Positions 23,774 through 33,967 of a DNA stretch of 64,000 bases are shown here, piece by piece. Within the stretch, counting starts at the first letter, position 1, and each line of letters starts with the position of its first letter. The translations under genes were made by a program, and so were the position numbers. Below the pieces are notes generated by a model. That model made no database searches. It worked only from the letters and a program-made list of their open reading frames with translations, and was not told the DNA's origin. The stretch comes from JANQEA01 sp964466035 (GTDB lineage: Bacteria > Bipolaricaulota > Bipolaricaulia > UBA7950 > UBA9294). Location: contig CAYXLR010000009.1 of assembly GCA_964466035.1 (NCBI GenBank), forward strand, positions 8,141 to 72,140. The letters run 5' to 3'.

Positions 23774-24220
23774 TGCTATCCCTCCTTGGAGCAACTTTGC
23801 ATAGGCCCGCCCGGAATCGCGCGATCGAGGCCAGTCTATCTTATCTCGAATCGCGGACGCAATTGACGGCATACTTCATCGCCCGGATACGCTTGCCGAT
23901 GACTGACCTTCATCCCGGAAGCTGTTCCATTGATAGGTTGTCAATCGACTGTGTTTCGCGTCTACGGGCAGAGTGATCGGCATGGGCAGTCGAGGTTCCT
24001 GGTAGCCAAGAGCATCTGTGGCGCAAGACATGTCGGAACGCAGCCGCTGTCGCCATCCGGACAGGAACTCGGCGGACTCAAGGCTCACGTGTGCAGAAGT
24101 TCTAAACCTGTCCACCTCTCCCAACCACTCTGCGGGGTTCCCCTGTGGTAGACCCTCTTCCTACTGCTTTGAGTGCTGTGTGCTTCGAAGATGTCGGCGG
24201 TTCGAGCGCCGCGAAAACCA
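23774..24220. other. Low-GC intergenic stretch without a recognised gene
   Basis: About 450 bp upstream of the caspase-like gene and downstream of the CARDB operon. Sampled lines count 55-57% G+C against 65-70% in core genes. On the minus strand TTGCGT and TAGACT with 18 bp between them (near 23840-23870) are a plausible promoter for the caspase gene. At 24115-24124 a 10-base match to the tRNA-Gln 3' end (CCTCTCCCAA) occurs, followed by CCA. At 24194-24210 a short hairpin with TTCGA in the loop resembles a T arm, but no complete tRNA can be folded around it. Confidence 0.5.
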
Positions 24221-24260
24221 CAGGGAGCGTCCCGCGTGAGACGCTCCCTGTTTTCGTTTT
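24221..24260. terminator. Terminator between CARDB operon and caspase region
   Basis: An 11-bp perfect stem (CAGGGAGCGTC 24221-24231 with GACGCTCCCTG 24240-24250), an 8-nt loop and T-rich tracts on both sides (TTTTCGTTTT on the plus side, TGGTTTT on the minus side). It ends the minus-strand CARDB operon and could stop plus-strand transcripts too. Confidence 0.8.
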
Positions 24261-24280
24261 CCCCAAAGGCGCCCGGATCC

Positions 24281-27200
24281 TTAGTGGATCCAGAGCGCCT
24301 CGTCCTTGGTGTTGTTGTTCTCTTTGGACTCGAACACCTCGTTGTCGACATCGACGACCACGAACACGTCGTAGAAGCCGTTCGGGAGGGCCGAGGCGTC
24401 GAAGTCCTGTCGGAACGTCACCGTCTCGTCGGCCGCGAGGCCGTCGTAGCGCGTGCGATGCCGGGTGTCGACGATCTCGATCGGATCGTCCCCGCGCGCG
24501 GGGACGTAGTAGGCGGCGACCGTGAACGGGCCCGCGTCGGCCGTCCCGATGTTCTCGATCGTGGCGGTGACCCTGGCCGTTCCGATGCCGCCGCTCTCCA
24601 AGCGCGCCGAGAGCGACCTGACCTTCAGGTCGGGGCATTCGCCGACGCAGGTCGTCCCCGGCGGCGTGTACGGCTCCCCGCCGATCTCGCACGTGAGCTC
24701 GGCGGAGTTGTTCGCCTCGTTCGACTCCGATACGCGGCCGACGCATTCGTCGTCGACGATCCGATCGCAGTCGACGTCGATCCGGAGGATGTACCTGCCC
24801 GGATCGTGGAAAACCGATCGAGCGAGCGACCAGACGACGTCGCGGACGTCGTCCCGGATCATCCCGACGAGGCTCTTGGTGCTGGTGTAGACGAGGTCGG
24901 CGCACTCGAGCGGCACGCGCCCGTCGCAGTCCACCAACGGGTTCACACGGAAGACCCGGAGGAGCACGTCGAACGGGTCCGCGGCCTTCACGCCGGCATT
25001 GGAGACGGTCGCGATGACGTCGATCGACTCCGTCGTCTGCCAGTCAGCGATCGCCGCCGGCTCGGTGGTCAGCGAATCGACCGCGAGATCCGGGAGCCGC
25101 GTCCCGACGAGGAGGATCGGGATCTGCTGCGCGTTGTTGACCTCGTTGTGCTCGGCGACCCTGCCCTCGCAGACGCCGTCCCGGTCCACGTCGCCCTCGC
25201 AATCGACCTCGGCCGTGATGACGTACTGCCCGGGCGGGAGGTCGGCCTCCTTGAGGTCGAGCGTACAGCGGACCTGCTCGGGGACCAGGACGCCGATCCC
25301 GGGCAGCGTGACGGTGCCGAAGTAGTCGGCCTCGCGGCACGAACTGGCGTCCGCCTCGTCGCAGGAGTGGACCCGGACCGCGACGGGACCGAGCTCCTCC
25401 ACGCGGGACAACCGGAACCGCACCGTGAACTCGCCGGTCGGCACGACGCCGATGTTGAGCACCGTCACCGCGACCTCGACCGCGTCGACCTGCGTCTGAT
25501 CGATCGCGTCCTCCGGTGACGTGGCGAGCGTCGCGATCGTGAGATCCGGCCCGAGCACGGTCACCTGCGTCTCGAGGACGTTGTTGAACGGGTCCCGCTC
25601 GCGAACGTCGCCGTCGGGATCGATCTCCACGCGGATCCGATACTGCCGCGGCAGGAGGTCGCGCGATTCGAGGATCACCGGCACGACGATGCTCTCCCCG
25701 ATGTCGAGGTCGGGGACCGCGATCTCCGGGGCGGGCGTGAAGAACGACTGGCTGTACGACTCGCTGCACTGCGCGGTCGTCGACGTCCCGTCGATCGTCG
25801 AAGTCAACGGGCAGTACGAGAAGCGCACCGTGAACGGCCCCGCGTTCTGCTCGCCGAGGTTGGCGATGCAGGCGCTGAGGCGGATCGTCTGTCCCTGCGG
25901 CACGTCGCCGAACGGCTCGCGCGCGATCCCGCCTTCCGGACAGAACGCGAGATCGGGGAGTCGAGACGCCAGCAGCGTCAGGGTCGTGACCAGCTCGTTG
26001 TTCGTCTCGTCGTGTTCGTCGATCGCGTCCGAAGGATCGACGAGGACCCTGATTTCGTAGACCCCGGGCGTGAGGAACAGAACCGACAGCGCGCCGACGT
26101 GCCGGCTCTGCATGTCCGGCGAGAGGTTCAGGCTCTGGCAGCTGACGGCGTCGCTGCAGGGGAACGGCTCCCACCGCAGCCCGCCCTTGACGCGGTAGTA
26201 GAACGCGACGTCGAAGCCTTCTGCCGTGGCTCTTCCGGTGTTCTTGATCGTCGTCGACACGGTCACCGAATCGGCGCGCCCGAGCTCCGCCGGCGATGGA
26301 GGGCTGAGCTCGATGCTCTCCGGGTGGAGCTCCGGCCTCCTCACCTCGGGCGGATGGATGGTCAGCGTGCGACTCATCTCGTTGTTGGCCTCGTCGAACT
26401 CGTGGAGCACGTCGTTCGGATCGACGACGACGCGGATCTCGTAGAGGGCCGGCGCGTCCGTGAGGCCGACCTTCTCCGGATCGAGGATCCCCTCGACCGT
26501 GGCGCTCATCCCGCGGCCGAGGATGGCGATCGTGGCGCTGGCGAACCGGACGTGGCCGGCGTAGAACGCGACCTCGACGTCCTTCGCCACGCCCTCGCCG
26601 TCGTTTCGGATCTCCGCCGAGACGCCGATCTCCTCGTCGAGCCGGACGAGCGACCTGTCGAAGGCGAGGCTGAGCGGGACAAGCTCGACCGATTGGAGGG
26701 TCAGCGAACCGGAGACCGTGTTGTTCCCCTCGTTCTGCTCGAGGACCTCGTCCTCCGGGTCGATCACCACGGCGATGCGATGGGTCCCCGGTTCGAGGCT
26801 CAGGCCCTGCGGGTCGAGCTCCGCGGTGACGTCGGTCACGCCGCCGGCCGGGAGGACGAACCGGATCTGGCGTGCGAACTCCGCGCCGTCGACCAGGAAC
26901 GCGGCGACGAACTGGCCGGCCTGGATCTCCCCGAGATTCTGGATCTGGGTGGTGACGTTCCACGGCTCCATGTCGTCGACGGCGCTCGGATTGGTGTGGG
27001 CGTACGCGATGCTCACCGGCTGGAGATCCGGAAGACCGAGGCTCGAATCCCGGAGCGTCATCGTCGTCCGCAGCTCGTTGTTCAGCTCGTCCGTCTCGGA
27101 GATGTGATTCGCCGAATCCGCGACGATCCGGAGATCGTACGTCCCCAAGTCCATGTCCATCGTGTCCAGGTAGAACGTGACTTCGTAGAAGTCCTGGTGG

Positions 27201-27490
27201 CTCGGGGGCATGCTCACGCTCTCCACGGTCTCGTGCAGGGTCCAATTCCCCGCGCTGTTCTGATGCCGGTAGAAGAAGCTGATGTTGAAGCCATCAGCGC
27301 TTCGAGCTCCGGTGTTCATCACGCGCGCGTACACCTCGACCGTCTCGCCGCGGTGGATCGTCGAGGGAGGATCGAGAACGATCTTCGTGACATACAGCTC
27401 CGCGAGGTCCTCCGCGCCCTGCCCGACCAGGATCATCCACAAGCCCACAAGCAAGACAGCCATCACCGGCAGCACAACCTTCTTCTTCAT
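24281..27490 (-). CDS. Secreted protein of eight CARDB repeats
   Basis: A 1069-residue exported protein. The start ATG at 27490 begins KKKVVLPVMAVLLVGLWMI, a signal peptide or N-terminal anchor, with a purine-rich ribosome-binding site upstream; the ORF's ATG ten codons earlier is less likely. The rest is eight CARDB-type (cell-adhesion-related) beta-sandwich repeats of about 115-140 residues, each opening with a pattern like LPDLxxxS, a strand around VxNxG, and closing with VxExDExNN. Repeats 6 and 7 have Cys-rich insertions next to acidic loops (DCEGDVDRDG), possibly calcium-binding. No catalytic domain. Last gene of a four-gene minus-strand operon; an adhesive or scaffold role at the cell surface is inferred. 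Confidence 0.85.
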   Translation of the reverse strand: MKKKVVLPVMAVLLVGLWMILVGQGAEDLAELYVTKIVLDPPSTIHRGETVEVYARVMNTGARSADGFNISFFYRHQNSAGNWTLHETVESVSMPPSHQDFYEVTFYLDTMDMDLGTYDLRIVADSANHISETDELNNELRTTMTLRDSSLGLPDLQPVSIAYAHTNPSAVDDMEPWNVTTQIQNLGEIQAGQFVAAFLVDGAEFARQIRFVLPAGGVTDVTAELDPQGLSLEPGTHRIAVVIDPEDEVLEQNEGNNTVSGSLTLQSVELVPLSLAFDRSLVRLDEEIGVSAEIRNDGEGVAKDVEVAFYAGHVRFASATIAILGRGMSATVEGILDPEKVGLTDAPALYEIRVVVDPNDVLHEFDEANNEMSRTLTIHPPEVRRPELHPESIELSPPSPAELGRADSVTVSTTIKNTGRATAEGFDVAFYYRVKGGLRWEPFPCSDAVSCQSLNLSPDMQSRHVGALSVLFLTPGVYEIRVLVDPSDAIDEHDETNNELVTTLTLLASRLPDLAFCPEGGIAREPFGDVPQGQTIRLSACIANLGEQNAGPFTVRFSYCPLTSTIDGTSTTAQCSESYSQSFFTPAPEIAVPDLDIGESIVVPVILESRDLLPRQYRIRVEIDPDGDVRERDPFNNVLETQVTVLGPDLTIATLATSPEDAIDQTQVDAVEVAVTVLNIGVVPTGEFTVRFRLSRVEELGPVAVRVHSCDEADASSCREADYFGTVTLPGIGVLVPEQVRCTLDLKEADLPPGQYVITAEVDCEGDVDRDGVCEGRVAEHNEVNNAQQIPILLVGTRLPDLAVDSLTTEPAAIADWQTTESIDVIATVSNAGVKAADPFDVLLRVFRVNPLVDCDGRVPLECADLVYTSTKSLVGMIRDDVRDVVWSLARSVFHDPGRYILRIDVDCDRIVDDECVGRVSESNEANNSAELTCEIGGEPYTPPGTTCVGECPDLKVRSLSARLESGGIGTARVTATIENIGTADAGPFTVAAYYVPARGDDPIEIVDTRHRTRYDGLAADETVTFRQDFDASALPNGFYDVFVVVDVDNEVFESKENNNTKDEALWIH

Positions 27491-27528
27491 CGGCCTCCCT
27501 GCCTCCTCCCGAGAGAGCATTTCCCCTC

Positions 27529-30500
27529 CTATTGCTCCGAAGCGATCTTGTAAACGGCACCGTCTTCCGTGCCGTAGTAGTAGTTCCGTATGAGCCGCGT
27601 CCCCAACTCCGTCCTCTCGCGCGTCTCGATCAGCACCAGCGCCGACCGGATCGCCCCGGCGGTATACCCGTCAAGGTCGATCTCGAAGGCCTCGTCCCCG
27701 TCCAGCGTCAGAACGTGTGGGACTCCAGCGTCGTCGCCGAAGAAGAGACGACCGGTCCGCCTGTCGGCCGACGGCGTCGAGCGGATCGCTGCGCCCGCCT
27801 CGTAGATCCAGTGGGCGGTTCCGTCGAAGCCGAGCGAGTACAGTCCGCCTGCCTCGGTCGCGACGTAGATCGGATCGATGTCGCGGGGATCGATCACGAC
27901 GGACGTGATCGCCCCGGGAAGCGTCCCCGTGCGAGGATACCGCCAGCCGGCCAGGATCTGCCCCTCGGCGCTGCCGCGGGCCGTGCAATGGCTGAGCGCG
28001 TACAGGATCCCGCCGCTTCCGGCGGTCGTGCCGACGTAGCTCCCCGATCCACCGAGGGCGAGCGCCGCCGGCGTCCCCACCGTCTCGGCCTCGTCGAAGA
28101 CGCACTGAGCCGAAAGGGTCGCGTTGTACGCACGGAGCCCCGCGGTCGACAGAACGTAGATCAACTGCCGCGATCCGTCGTACCGGATGTCGACGACCCG
28201 GCCGGGAACCGGGACGAGTCGTGACACGGCGTACGTCGAGCCGGAGAGCGCCAGCTCGTGGAACCCGTCCTCGACGGCGGCGTAGACGCGCCCGCCGTCG
28301 CCGAGGACGAGCGCCACCGGCGATCGGTCGAGCGCCGCGCCCCCCGCGCTCGCTCCGGTCTCCAAGTCGATGCGAACGAATCCTCCCGCCGCGGTGAGCA
28401 CGTAGGCGTAAGGCGTCCCCTCGAGGGACCACGCCACGTCGGCCACCGCCCCGGTGACCGACGCCGTCTCCTCCACGGTCCCGTCGGAATCGATCCGGCG
28501 CACTCGGCCGTCGATCGAGGCCGCGTAGACGGCGCCGCTGGATTCGTCGGCGGCCAGCCAGCGCACGGCCGATGGAGCCCCCGACGGCGGGACGACCGCT
28601 TGAGGCCTCGGCGGAGCGAGCCCGATCACCGTGTAGCTCGGCGCTGTCGGTACGTGGACGTTCGGAACGCCGTTGTTCGTTTCGTCCTCCTCGGGGATCA
28701 GGTCGTCCGGATCGACCTCGACCGACAGGACGAACGTTCCCGCCGTGCCCGTCGGCAAGGGGTACGAAACCTCTGCCTGATCAAGCGGCCCGACCCCGGT
28801 CCACTGCTCCGTCGCAACGCCCAACGACGTCCGGAAAGCGACGGCGAACGGCGGCGACGCGACGTTGCCGTCGTTCCTCACGGTCACGTAAGCGTACAGC
28901 CGCTGGTTCTGCTGGACGGCGTTGTCGTCCCCCAGCGGGGCGCCCGACGAATCGAACCGCACCGCCACGGGCACGAGATCGGGGCGGAACGGGTACCCCT
29001 CGCCGAACGGCCCGATCTGCACGGTGGAGGAGCACACGTTGTCGCCCTCGTTGCCCTCGGCGACCTCGTCATCCGCGTCGACCACGATGACGGCCCGATA
29101 CGAACCGGCGGGGAACTGGCTCGTGTCCACCGAATACGCGAGCGGAACCGACTGCCCCACGGCGAGGCCGTTCACGGTCTGCGTCTCGAGGCGATGCGCG
29201 ACGCCGAAAGGATCGATCCATTCGAAGTCCACCCGGAACGATCCCGCCGGGCGGCGGCCGAGATTGGCGACCGAACCGCGAATCTGAAGCGTCGTCCCGA
29301 CGTCGACGCTCGTGCCCGGGCTCACGAGGATCTCGCGGCACGCGAGGTTCGGCGCGTCGGTCGGGACCACGACGCCCGAGTCGTCTTCGAACCGAAGGAC
29401 GTCGCCAACCGCAAAGAAGACGACCGTCTCGTTGTTCGTTTCATCGAGCTCCGGGACTTCGTCGGACGGATCGACTCGCACGGTGAGGCGGTACCGCCCC
29501 TCCGGCCATTCGGCCGGCGCGGTGGTCTGGCGGACCACGCGCTTCGCCGACCGGGCGAGTCCGGCCGCGCTCAGAGCGCCGACGCCCGCGGGTTCCTCCG
29601 TGTTCCAGACGAGATCGGCCGGCCCCCATTCGTTGCCGTCCTCGCTGTACGCCAGCAGGAACTCGACCTGAAATCGCTCGGAATCGATCCGCCCGGCGTT
29701 TCGGACCGTCGCCGAGACCGTCACGGCCTCGTGGGGCCCGATGGGGGAAGCCGGCTCCAGCTCCACTTCCGTCACGTGGAGCTCGGCGAGACGCTCCGCC
29801 GGCGGCAGGATGCGAAGCGACGAACTGATGACGTTGTTCCCTTCATCGAGCTCGGCGACGCGATCGTCCGGATCGACGACCACGCGCAGCGTGTACGTGC
29901 CCGGTGGGAAATCGAACGTGCTCAACACCCCCTCGACACGTGCCCTGTCGTCCTCCTCGAGCCCCTCGTCGGTCGCGGTCGACGCGCGGTAGTAGAACGT
30001 GTCGAAGCGGCTGTCGTCGAGGTAGAAGCCGACGTTGAAATCGTACTGGCTTCGATCTCCGGTGTTCTCGATCACGGCGACGACGGTGATCGTGTCGCCT
30101 TGTCGTATCGGCTCGGACGACGCGTCGAGGCTGATCGGATGAAGCTCGGTTCCCATGACCGAGAACCCGACGATCAGCTCGTTGTTCTCCTCGTTCTGCT
30201 CCGGAACGCGATCCGCCTCGTCGACGACGACCCGCAGCTCGTAGCTGCCCGGGACGAGGTCGAGTCGGTCGGGCCGGGCGTCGATCGTCGTCTCCTCGGT
30301 CGCCGTGTTCGAATCCTCTTCGATCCCCAGCCTCGAGATCGTCAGCGTGTCCAAGGGGATCCATTCCGCGTCTCCTCGAGCGCGGTAGTAGAAGGAGAGA
30401 TCGATCCCGAGGGTGTTGGGCACGATCGGCGCGGCGGAGCCGCCGCGGTTCATCACGACGACCTCGACGTCCATGTCCTTGTCCCAAGCGAGCGGCAGGC

Positions 30501-31599
30501 CTTCGTCGAAGGTGACCTGCACCGGAAGGAGCTCCGGAAGCTCGAGCGTCGAGGGGCGGACGGTCATCGCAGCGAGGAGGACGTTGTTCGTCCCGTCCTG
30601 TTCCTGGGTCCCCTCGGGCCGCCCCACGGCGACGCGGACCGCGTAGGTCGTGATGCAGCCCTCCAGCCGGTCCATCTGCTCGTCGCTCAGCGGCACCATC
30701 GCGGACGCGGGAACCGTGCTCCCGGACCCGGAGAGCATCTCGCGCAGGGCCTGCCCCGTCCAGAAGGGCGCTTCCACCTCGACCGACTGATCCCGCTCGA
30801 GCCCGGGGATCCCAACGGCTCCGAACGGGATCCAAGCGTCGGCGGGAACGGCTTCGACCCGAGCCGCAAAATCGGAGACGGTGTAGCCGAGCGGGGGATC
30901 CGCCGGCTGGAAGATCCACTCGCCGCTCGTCGATGCGCCCGAATCGTCCGGCGCCGCGGCGATCCGCCACGCCTCCTCCGTCTCGACGTCGACGCAGGAG
31001 ATGGGGAACAACGAGAACTCCACGCGGAACGCTCCGGACGCGAGCCGTCCCGTGTTTTCGACGACGCCGGTCAACGTGGCGGTCTCCCCCCACGGAAGCG
31101 GGGAAGCGGGCGTCGCCTCGAGCTCCACCGGATGAAGCTCGGGGCGCGGCGCCAGGACCTGCAGGGTCGTCACCCGGCGGTTGTTCGTCTCGTCGGACTC
31201 GACGATCCAGTTCTCCGGATCGACCAGCGCCACGATCTCGTACTGCCCATCGAGCAGATCGTTCGTGTCGATCCACACTTCGACGATTGCCTCGCCCGAG
31301 CCGGCCTGATCGCCGGCGACGGCCTCGACCGTGATCCCGCAGGGCTCCTGCTTGTCCAACCGACGCCACGACAACTCGAGGCGCGCGTTGACCGGAAGCG
31401 GCCCGCCCTCGAGGAGGACGGTGGCCGTCACTCGGACGACGTCGCCCTTGGTGACCGAGGCGGACGGCTCGAGCGTCACCTCCCGGATGCTCAGATCGGG
31501 CAGCGGTTCTTGCGAGACGCTCGGGACAGCCACTGCAGCGGCAACGAGCAAGCCGCAGCCCAAAAGCACGGCTTGGCTCCAACGACTCCGGACCATCAT
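27529..31599 (-). CDS. Secreted CARDB-repeat protein with a C-terminal beta propeller
   Basis: A 1356-residue exported protein. Signal peptide: QAVLLGCGLLVAAAVAVPSVSQ, about residues 9-30. Seven CARDB repeats follow (to about residue 1000), each ending in a VPExNEENN/VxELDETNN-like motif. From about residue 1020 to the end, short repeats such as SGAVYAASIDGRVRRID and GRVYAAVEDGFHELAL form a propeller of the PQQ/quinoprotein-like type without recognisable cofactor motifs. The gene lies 38 bp upstream of the third CARDB gene and 68 bp downstream of the first. Likely a surface adhesin or scaffold; partner unknown. Confidence 0.85.
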   Translation of the reverse strand: MMVRSRWSQAVLLGCGLLVAAAVAVPSVSQEPLPDLSIREVTLEPSASVTKGDVVRVTATVLLEGGPLPVNARLELSWRRLDKQEPCGITVEAVAGDQAGSGEAIVEVWIDTNDLLDGQYEIVALVDPENWIVESDETNNRRVTTLQVLAPRPELHPVELEATPASPLPWGETATLTGVVENTGRLASGAFRVEFSLFPISCVDVETEEAWRIAAAPDDSGASTSGEWIFQPADPPLGYTVSDFAARVEAVPADAWIPFGAVGIPGLERDQSVEVEAPFWTGQALREMLSGSGSTVPASAMVPLSDEQMDRLEGCITTYAVRVAVGRPEGTQEQDGTNNVLLAAMTVRPSTLELPELLPVQVTFDEGLPLAWDKDMDVEVVVMNRGGSAAPIVPNTLGIDLSFYYRARGDAEWIPLDTLTISRLGIEEDSNTATEETTIDARPDRLDLVPGSYELRVVVDEADRVPEQNEENNELIVGFSVMGTELHPISLDASSEPIRQGDTITVVAVIENTGDRSQYDFNVGFYLDDSRFDTFYYRASTATDEGLEEDDRARVEGVLSTFDFPPGTYTLRVVVDPDDRVAELDEGNNVISSSLRILPPAERLAELHVTEVELEPASPIGPHEAVTVSATVRNAGRIDSERFQVEFLLAYSEDGNEWGPADLVWNTEEPAGVGALSAAGLARSAKRVVRQTTAPAEWPEGRYRLTVRVDPSDEVPELDETNNETVVFFAVGDVLRFEDDSGVVVPTDAPNLACREILVSPGTSVDVGTTLQIRGSVANLGRRPAGSFRVDFEWIDPFGVAHRLETQTVNGLAVGQSVPLAYSVDTSQFPAGSYRAVIVVDADDEVAEGNEGDNVCSSTVQIGPFGEGYPFRPDLVPVAVRFDSSGAPLGDDNAVQQNQRLYAYVTVRNDGNVASPPFAVAFRTSLGVATEQWTGVGPLDQAEVSYPLPTGTAGTFVLSVEVDPDDLIPEEDETNNGVPNVHVPTAPSYTVIGLAPPRPQAVVPPSGAPSAVRWLAADESSGAVYAASIDGRVRRIDSDGTVEETASVTGAVADVAWSLEGTPYAYVLTAAGGFVRIDLETGASAGGAALDRSPVALVLGDGGRVYAAVEDGFHELALSGSTYAVSRLVPVPGRVVDIRYDGSRQLIYVLSTAGLRAYNATLSAQCVFDEAETVGTPAALALGGSGSYVGTTAGSGGILYALSHCTARGSAEGQILAGWRYPRTGTLPGAITSVVIDPRDIDPIYVATEAGGLYSLGFDGTAHWIYEAGAAIRSTPSADRRTGRLFFGDDAGVPHVLTLDGDEAFEIDLDGYTAGAIRSALVLIETRERTELGTRLIRNYYYGTEDGAVYKIASEQ

Positions 31600-31667
31600 G
31601 CCCCCTTAGCCCTTTCGTTCGTCCTTCTCGCCGTTCCCCTTCCGCCGGGGGTCCGCACTCCGCCGGC

Positions 31668-33902
31668 TTACTGGAATGGACTCAGGTCGAACGCGTACAG
31701 ATAACCGTCCGATGAAGCGACCAACAGGACGCCGGTCTCCGTGTCGACGACCGGCCTGAGAAGCGCGTCGGGAATGGCGCCGTTCTCCTCGGGCTTGAAC
31801 AGGAAAGGCACCGACGAGCTCCACGCCGTGATCGATTCGTACTCCTCGAGATCCGACTCCCAGCCTTGGAGAATCGGTCGCGTCACGCGCCCGTCGCGCG
31901 TCCAGCCGGAGATGAAGACGGCGACCGCGTCGTCTCCGTCGCTGTTCGGGAGAACCGCCGGCGCGGTGAGGATGTCCGTGGGGTCGAACTGCCGCTCGGA
32001 CAGCTCGACGTCGTCGAACCCGCGGCCTTCGTCGTACTCGAACCGGGCGATCTCCCCGATGTCGCTCGTCAGGTAAATGACGGCGTCGTCGTCCGTGCTC
32101 ACCAGCGACATGCCGACGATCGACCGGAGCGTGATCCCGTCGAACGCCTTCTCCGAGCAGGTCGACCCGCTCGAAGTCGCGTCCAGGGCGTAGAAGCCGC
32201 CCGACTCCGCGCCGAAGAAGAGGGTCGTCCGGGTGGCGTTCAGGCCGAGGGACGTCGTGATCCGGTCCTGCGCGTCGAAGGAGCACGACGAGCCGTTCGA
32301 GCGGATGCCGTAGACGACCTCGTCCGCCGCGATCCAGATCGTTCCCGTCCCGTCGACGTAGGCGGGCGCCGTGGTCACCGCGCCGTGCCGCGTGTGGCTT
32401 CGCTCGGTCCCTCCGGCGACCGTGTCGAGGACGAAGACGCCGTTGCCTGAGCCGACGACGAGCTTCGATCCGTCGTCCGACAGCACCAGGTGCGTCGTCG
32501 GGCTCTCGGACGTTGTGTCGAAGCCCGTGCCCAGGCCGTCGTCGCTTTGCCACAGCTCGACGAGGAACGGCTCGTCCTCCTTGTCCTCGCCCTCGAGCGC
32601 GTAGACCCTTCCGTCCCCGGCACCGACGTAGACGCGGTAGGTCTGCGTCGGCGCGTCGTACGAGACGGCCGGTGACGTCAGCGAACCCCCTCCGGCCGGC
32701 GCCCAACTCGCCTTCTCCTCTCCCGTCCTGACCTTCAGGACGTGGAGGCGGTCGCCGGACGCCGTCGAAGCGACGTGGAAGACGAGCCCCCCGCTGACGA
32801 CGGGAGCGACGTGCACGCTCTCGATGTCCGTGTAGTCGTCGCACCGACAGTGCGTCCTAGCCGGGAACGTCCAGAGGTCGACCGTGGAGTAGAACTGCGC
32901 GAGGTTGAACGGCTCGGGGAGAAAGACGTCCTTCGGGCTTCCTCCCCCCTCCGGATTCACCGAAATCCTGAGCTGAACGGGGTTCGCCTTGCCCAGAACG
33001 TCGCCCGACTCGGCGGCGGCGGCGGACGGCTGGAACAGGCGGTTGAAGATGTCGTAGTTGAGCGTGACCAGGATGAACCCCTCGTCTCCCGGATCGCCGG
33101 GGGAGGCGAACTTCGAAAGCTGGACCGGATTCCCTTCGGCGTCCTTGACGAGGAAGTCGAACTCGTCGGCCGGCGGCTCGAGCGCCAGCCGGTAGTACCC
33201 CCAGACCTCGAGATCCGCGCTGGTGAGGGACTCCGTCCCGACGTTGTGCACGTCGACGGCGAGGCTCGTCTGGAGACTCCCCATGCGGCAGACGGGGAAA
33301 GCATCGGCCAGCGTCATCTCCGAGATGTGGCGGCCGGATCGCAGGAGGGTCAGTCGGTACCTGTCGGCTCGTTCTTCCTCCGCGCCGGCGCAAGCGCCGA
33401 GGGGAGCGACGTTGTTGCACCGGTTCGCTTCTTCTTCTCCGAGCGAGCCGTCGGCGTCGGCTTCGGCGGAGAAGACGTAGACCCCGGGTGTGAACGCCGT
33501 CGTGTCGACCGACACGACCGGGCGGCTCTCCTCGCCGACGTCCAACCCCGAGACCGTCTGCGTCCCGATCTTGCCGTGTTCCCCCGAGATGGTCTCCGTG
33601 AAGAAGAAGTCGACCTCGAACTGCCCGACCGCCGCTTTGCCGACGTTCCGGACCGTGGCGCTCACCCGGACCGTGTCGCCGACGAGCGCTTGGTCCAACC
33701 CGAGGGATCGATCCTGCGACGCTTCTTGCTCGACCCATCCGATGTGGAGTGAAACGACCGCGATGTCGGTTTCCTCACCCGTCTGCCCGTTCACCGCCCA
33801 TCCGGCGACCAAAACGACGAGGAGGGGCAGTACCGGCCAGCCCAATCCCTTTCTGCATCGACGGACACACCTCAGCGCGCAGCTAGACACCTCCCGCAGC
33901 AT
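31668..33902 (-). CDS. Secreted CARDB-propeller protein
   Basis: A 744-residue exported protein. The basic start MLREVSSCALRCVRRCRKG precedes the hydrophobic PVLPLLVVLVAGWAVNG. One clear CARDB repeat (about 45-165) and a second divergent one (about 185-320) lead into a PQQ-like propeller from about 350 to the end, with repeats such as YRVYVGAGDGRVYALEG, KLVVGSGNGVFVLDT and GYLYAFDLSPF. A strong AAGGAGG site precedes the ATG. It is shorter than, but the same architecture as, the neighbouring 27529-31599 product, suggesting an old duplication. No enzymatic motif. Confidence 0.83.
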   Translation of the reverse strand: MLREVSSCALRCVRRCRKGLGWPVLPLLVVLVAGWAVNGQTGEETDIAVVSLHIGWVEQEASQDRSLGLDQALVGDTVRVSATVRNVGKAAVGQFEVDFFFTETISGEHGKIGTQTVSGLDVGEESRPVVSVDTTAFTPGVYVFSAEADADGSLGEEEANRCNNVAPLGACAGAEEERADRYRLTLLRSGRHISEMTLADAFPVCRMGSLQTSLAVDVHNVGTESLTSADLEVWGYYRLALEPPADEFDFLVKDAEGNPVQLSKFASPGDPGDEGFILVTLNYDIFNRLFQPSAAAAESGDVLGKANPVQLRISVNPEGGGSPKDVFLPEPFNLAQFYSTVDLWTFPARTHCRCDDYTDIESVHVAPVVSGGLVFHVASTASGDRLHVLKVRTGEEKASWAPAGGGSLTSPAVSYDAPTQTYRVYVGAGDGRVYALEGEDKEDEPFLVELWQSDDGLGTGFDTTSESPTTHLVLSDDGSKLVVGSGNGVFVLDTVAGGTERSHTRHGAVTTAPAYVDGTGTIWIAADEVVYGIRSNGSSCSFDAQDRITTSLGLNATRTTLFFGAESGGFYALDATSSGSTCSEKAFDGITLRSIVGMSLVSTDDDAVIYLTSDIGEIARFEYDEGRGFDDVELSERQFDPTDILTAPAVLPNSDGDDAVAVFISGWTRDGRVTRPILQGWESDLEEYESITAWSSSVPFLFKPEENGAIPDALLRPVVDTETGVLLVASSDGYLYAFDLSPFQ

Positions 33903-33967
33903 TCGTCCTCCTTACCCCCCACACGGTACTGCTCGGCACCCGATGTCGGCTGTCTGTCACACCCCCG

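Noticed and set aside
24145..24525. A plus-strand frame running over the terminator into the CARDB gene
   Set aside because: It begins in non-coding DNA, crosses a perfect terminator and continues antisense to a well-supported gene.
28258..31704. A 1148-codon open frame on the plus strand opposite the CARDB-propeller gene
   Set aside because: Same effect; the opposite strand has a signal peptide and regular CARDB repeats.
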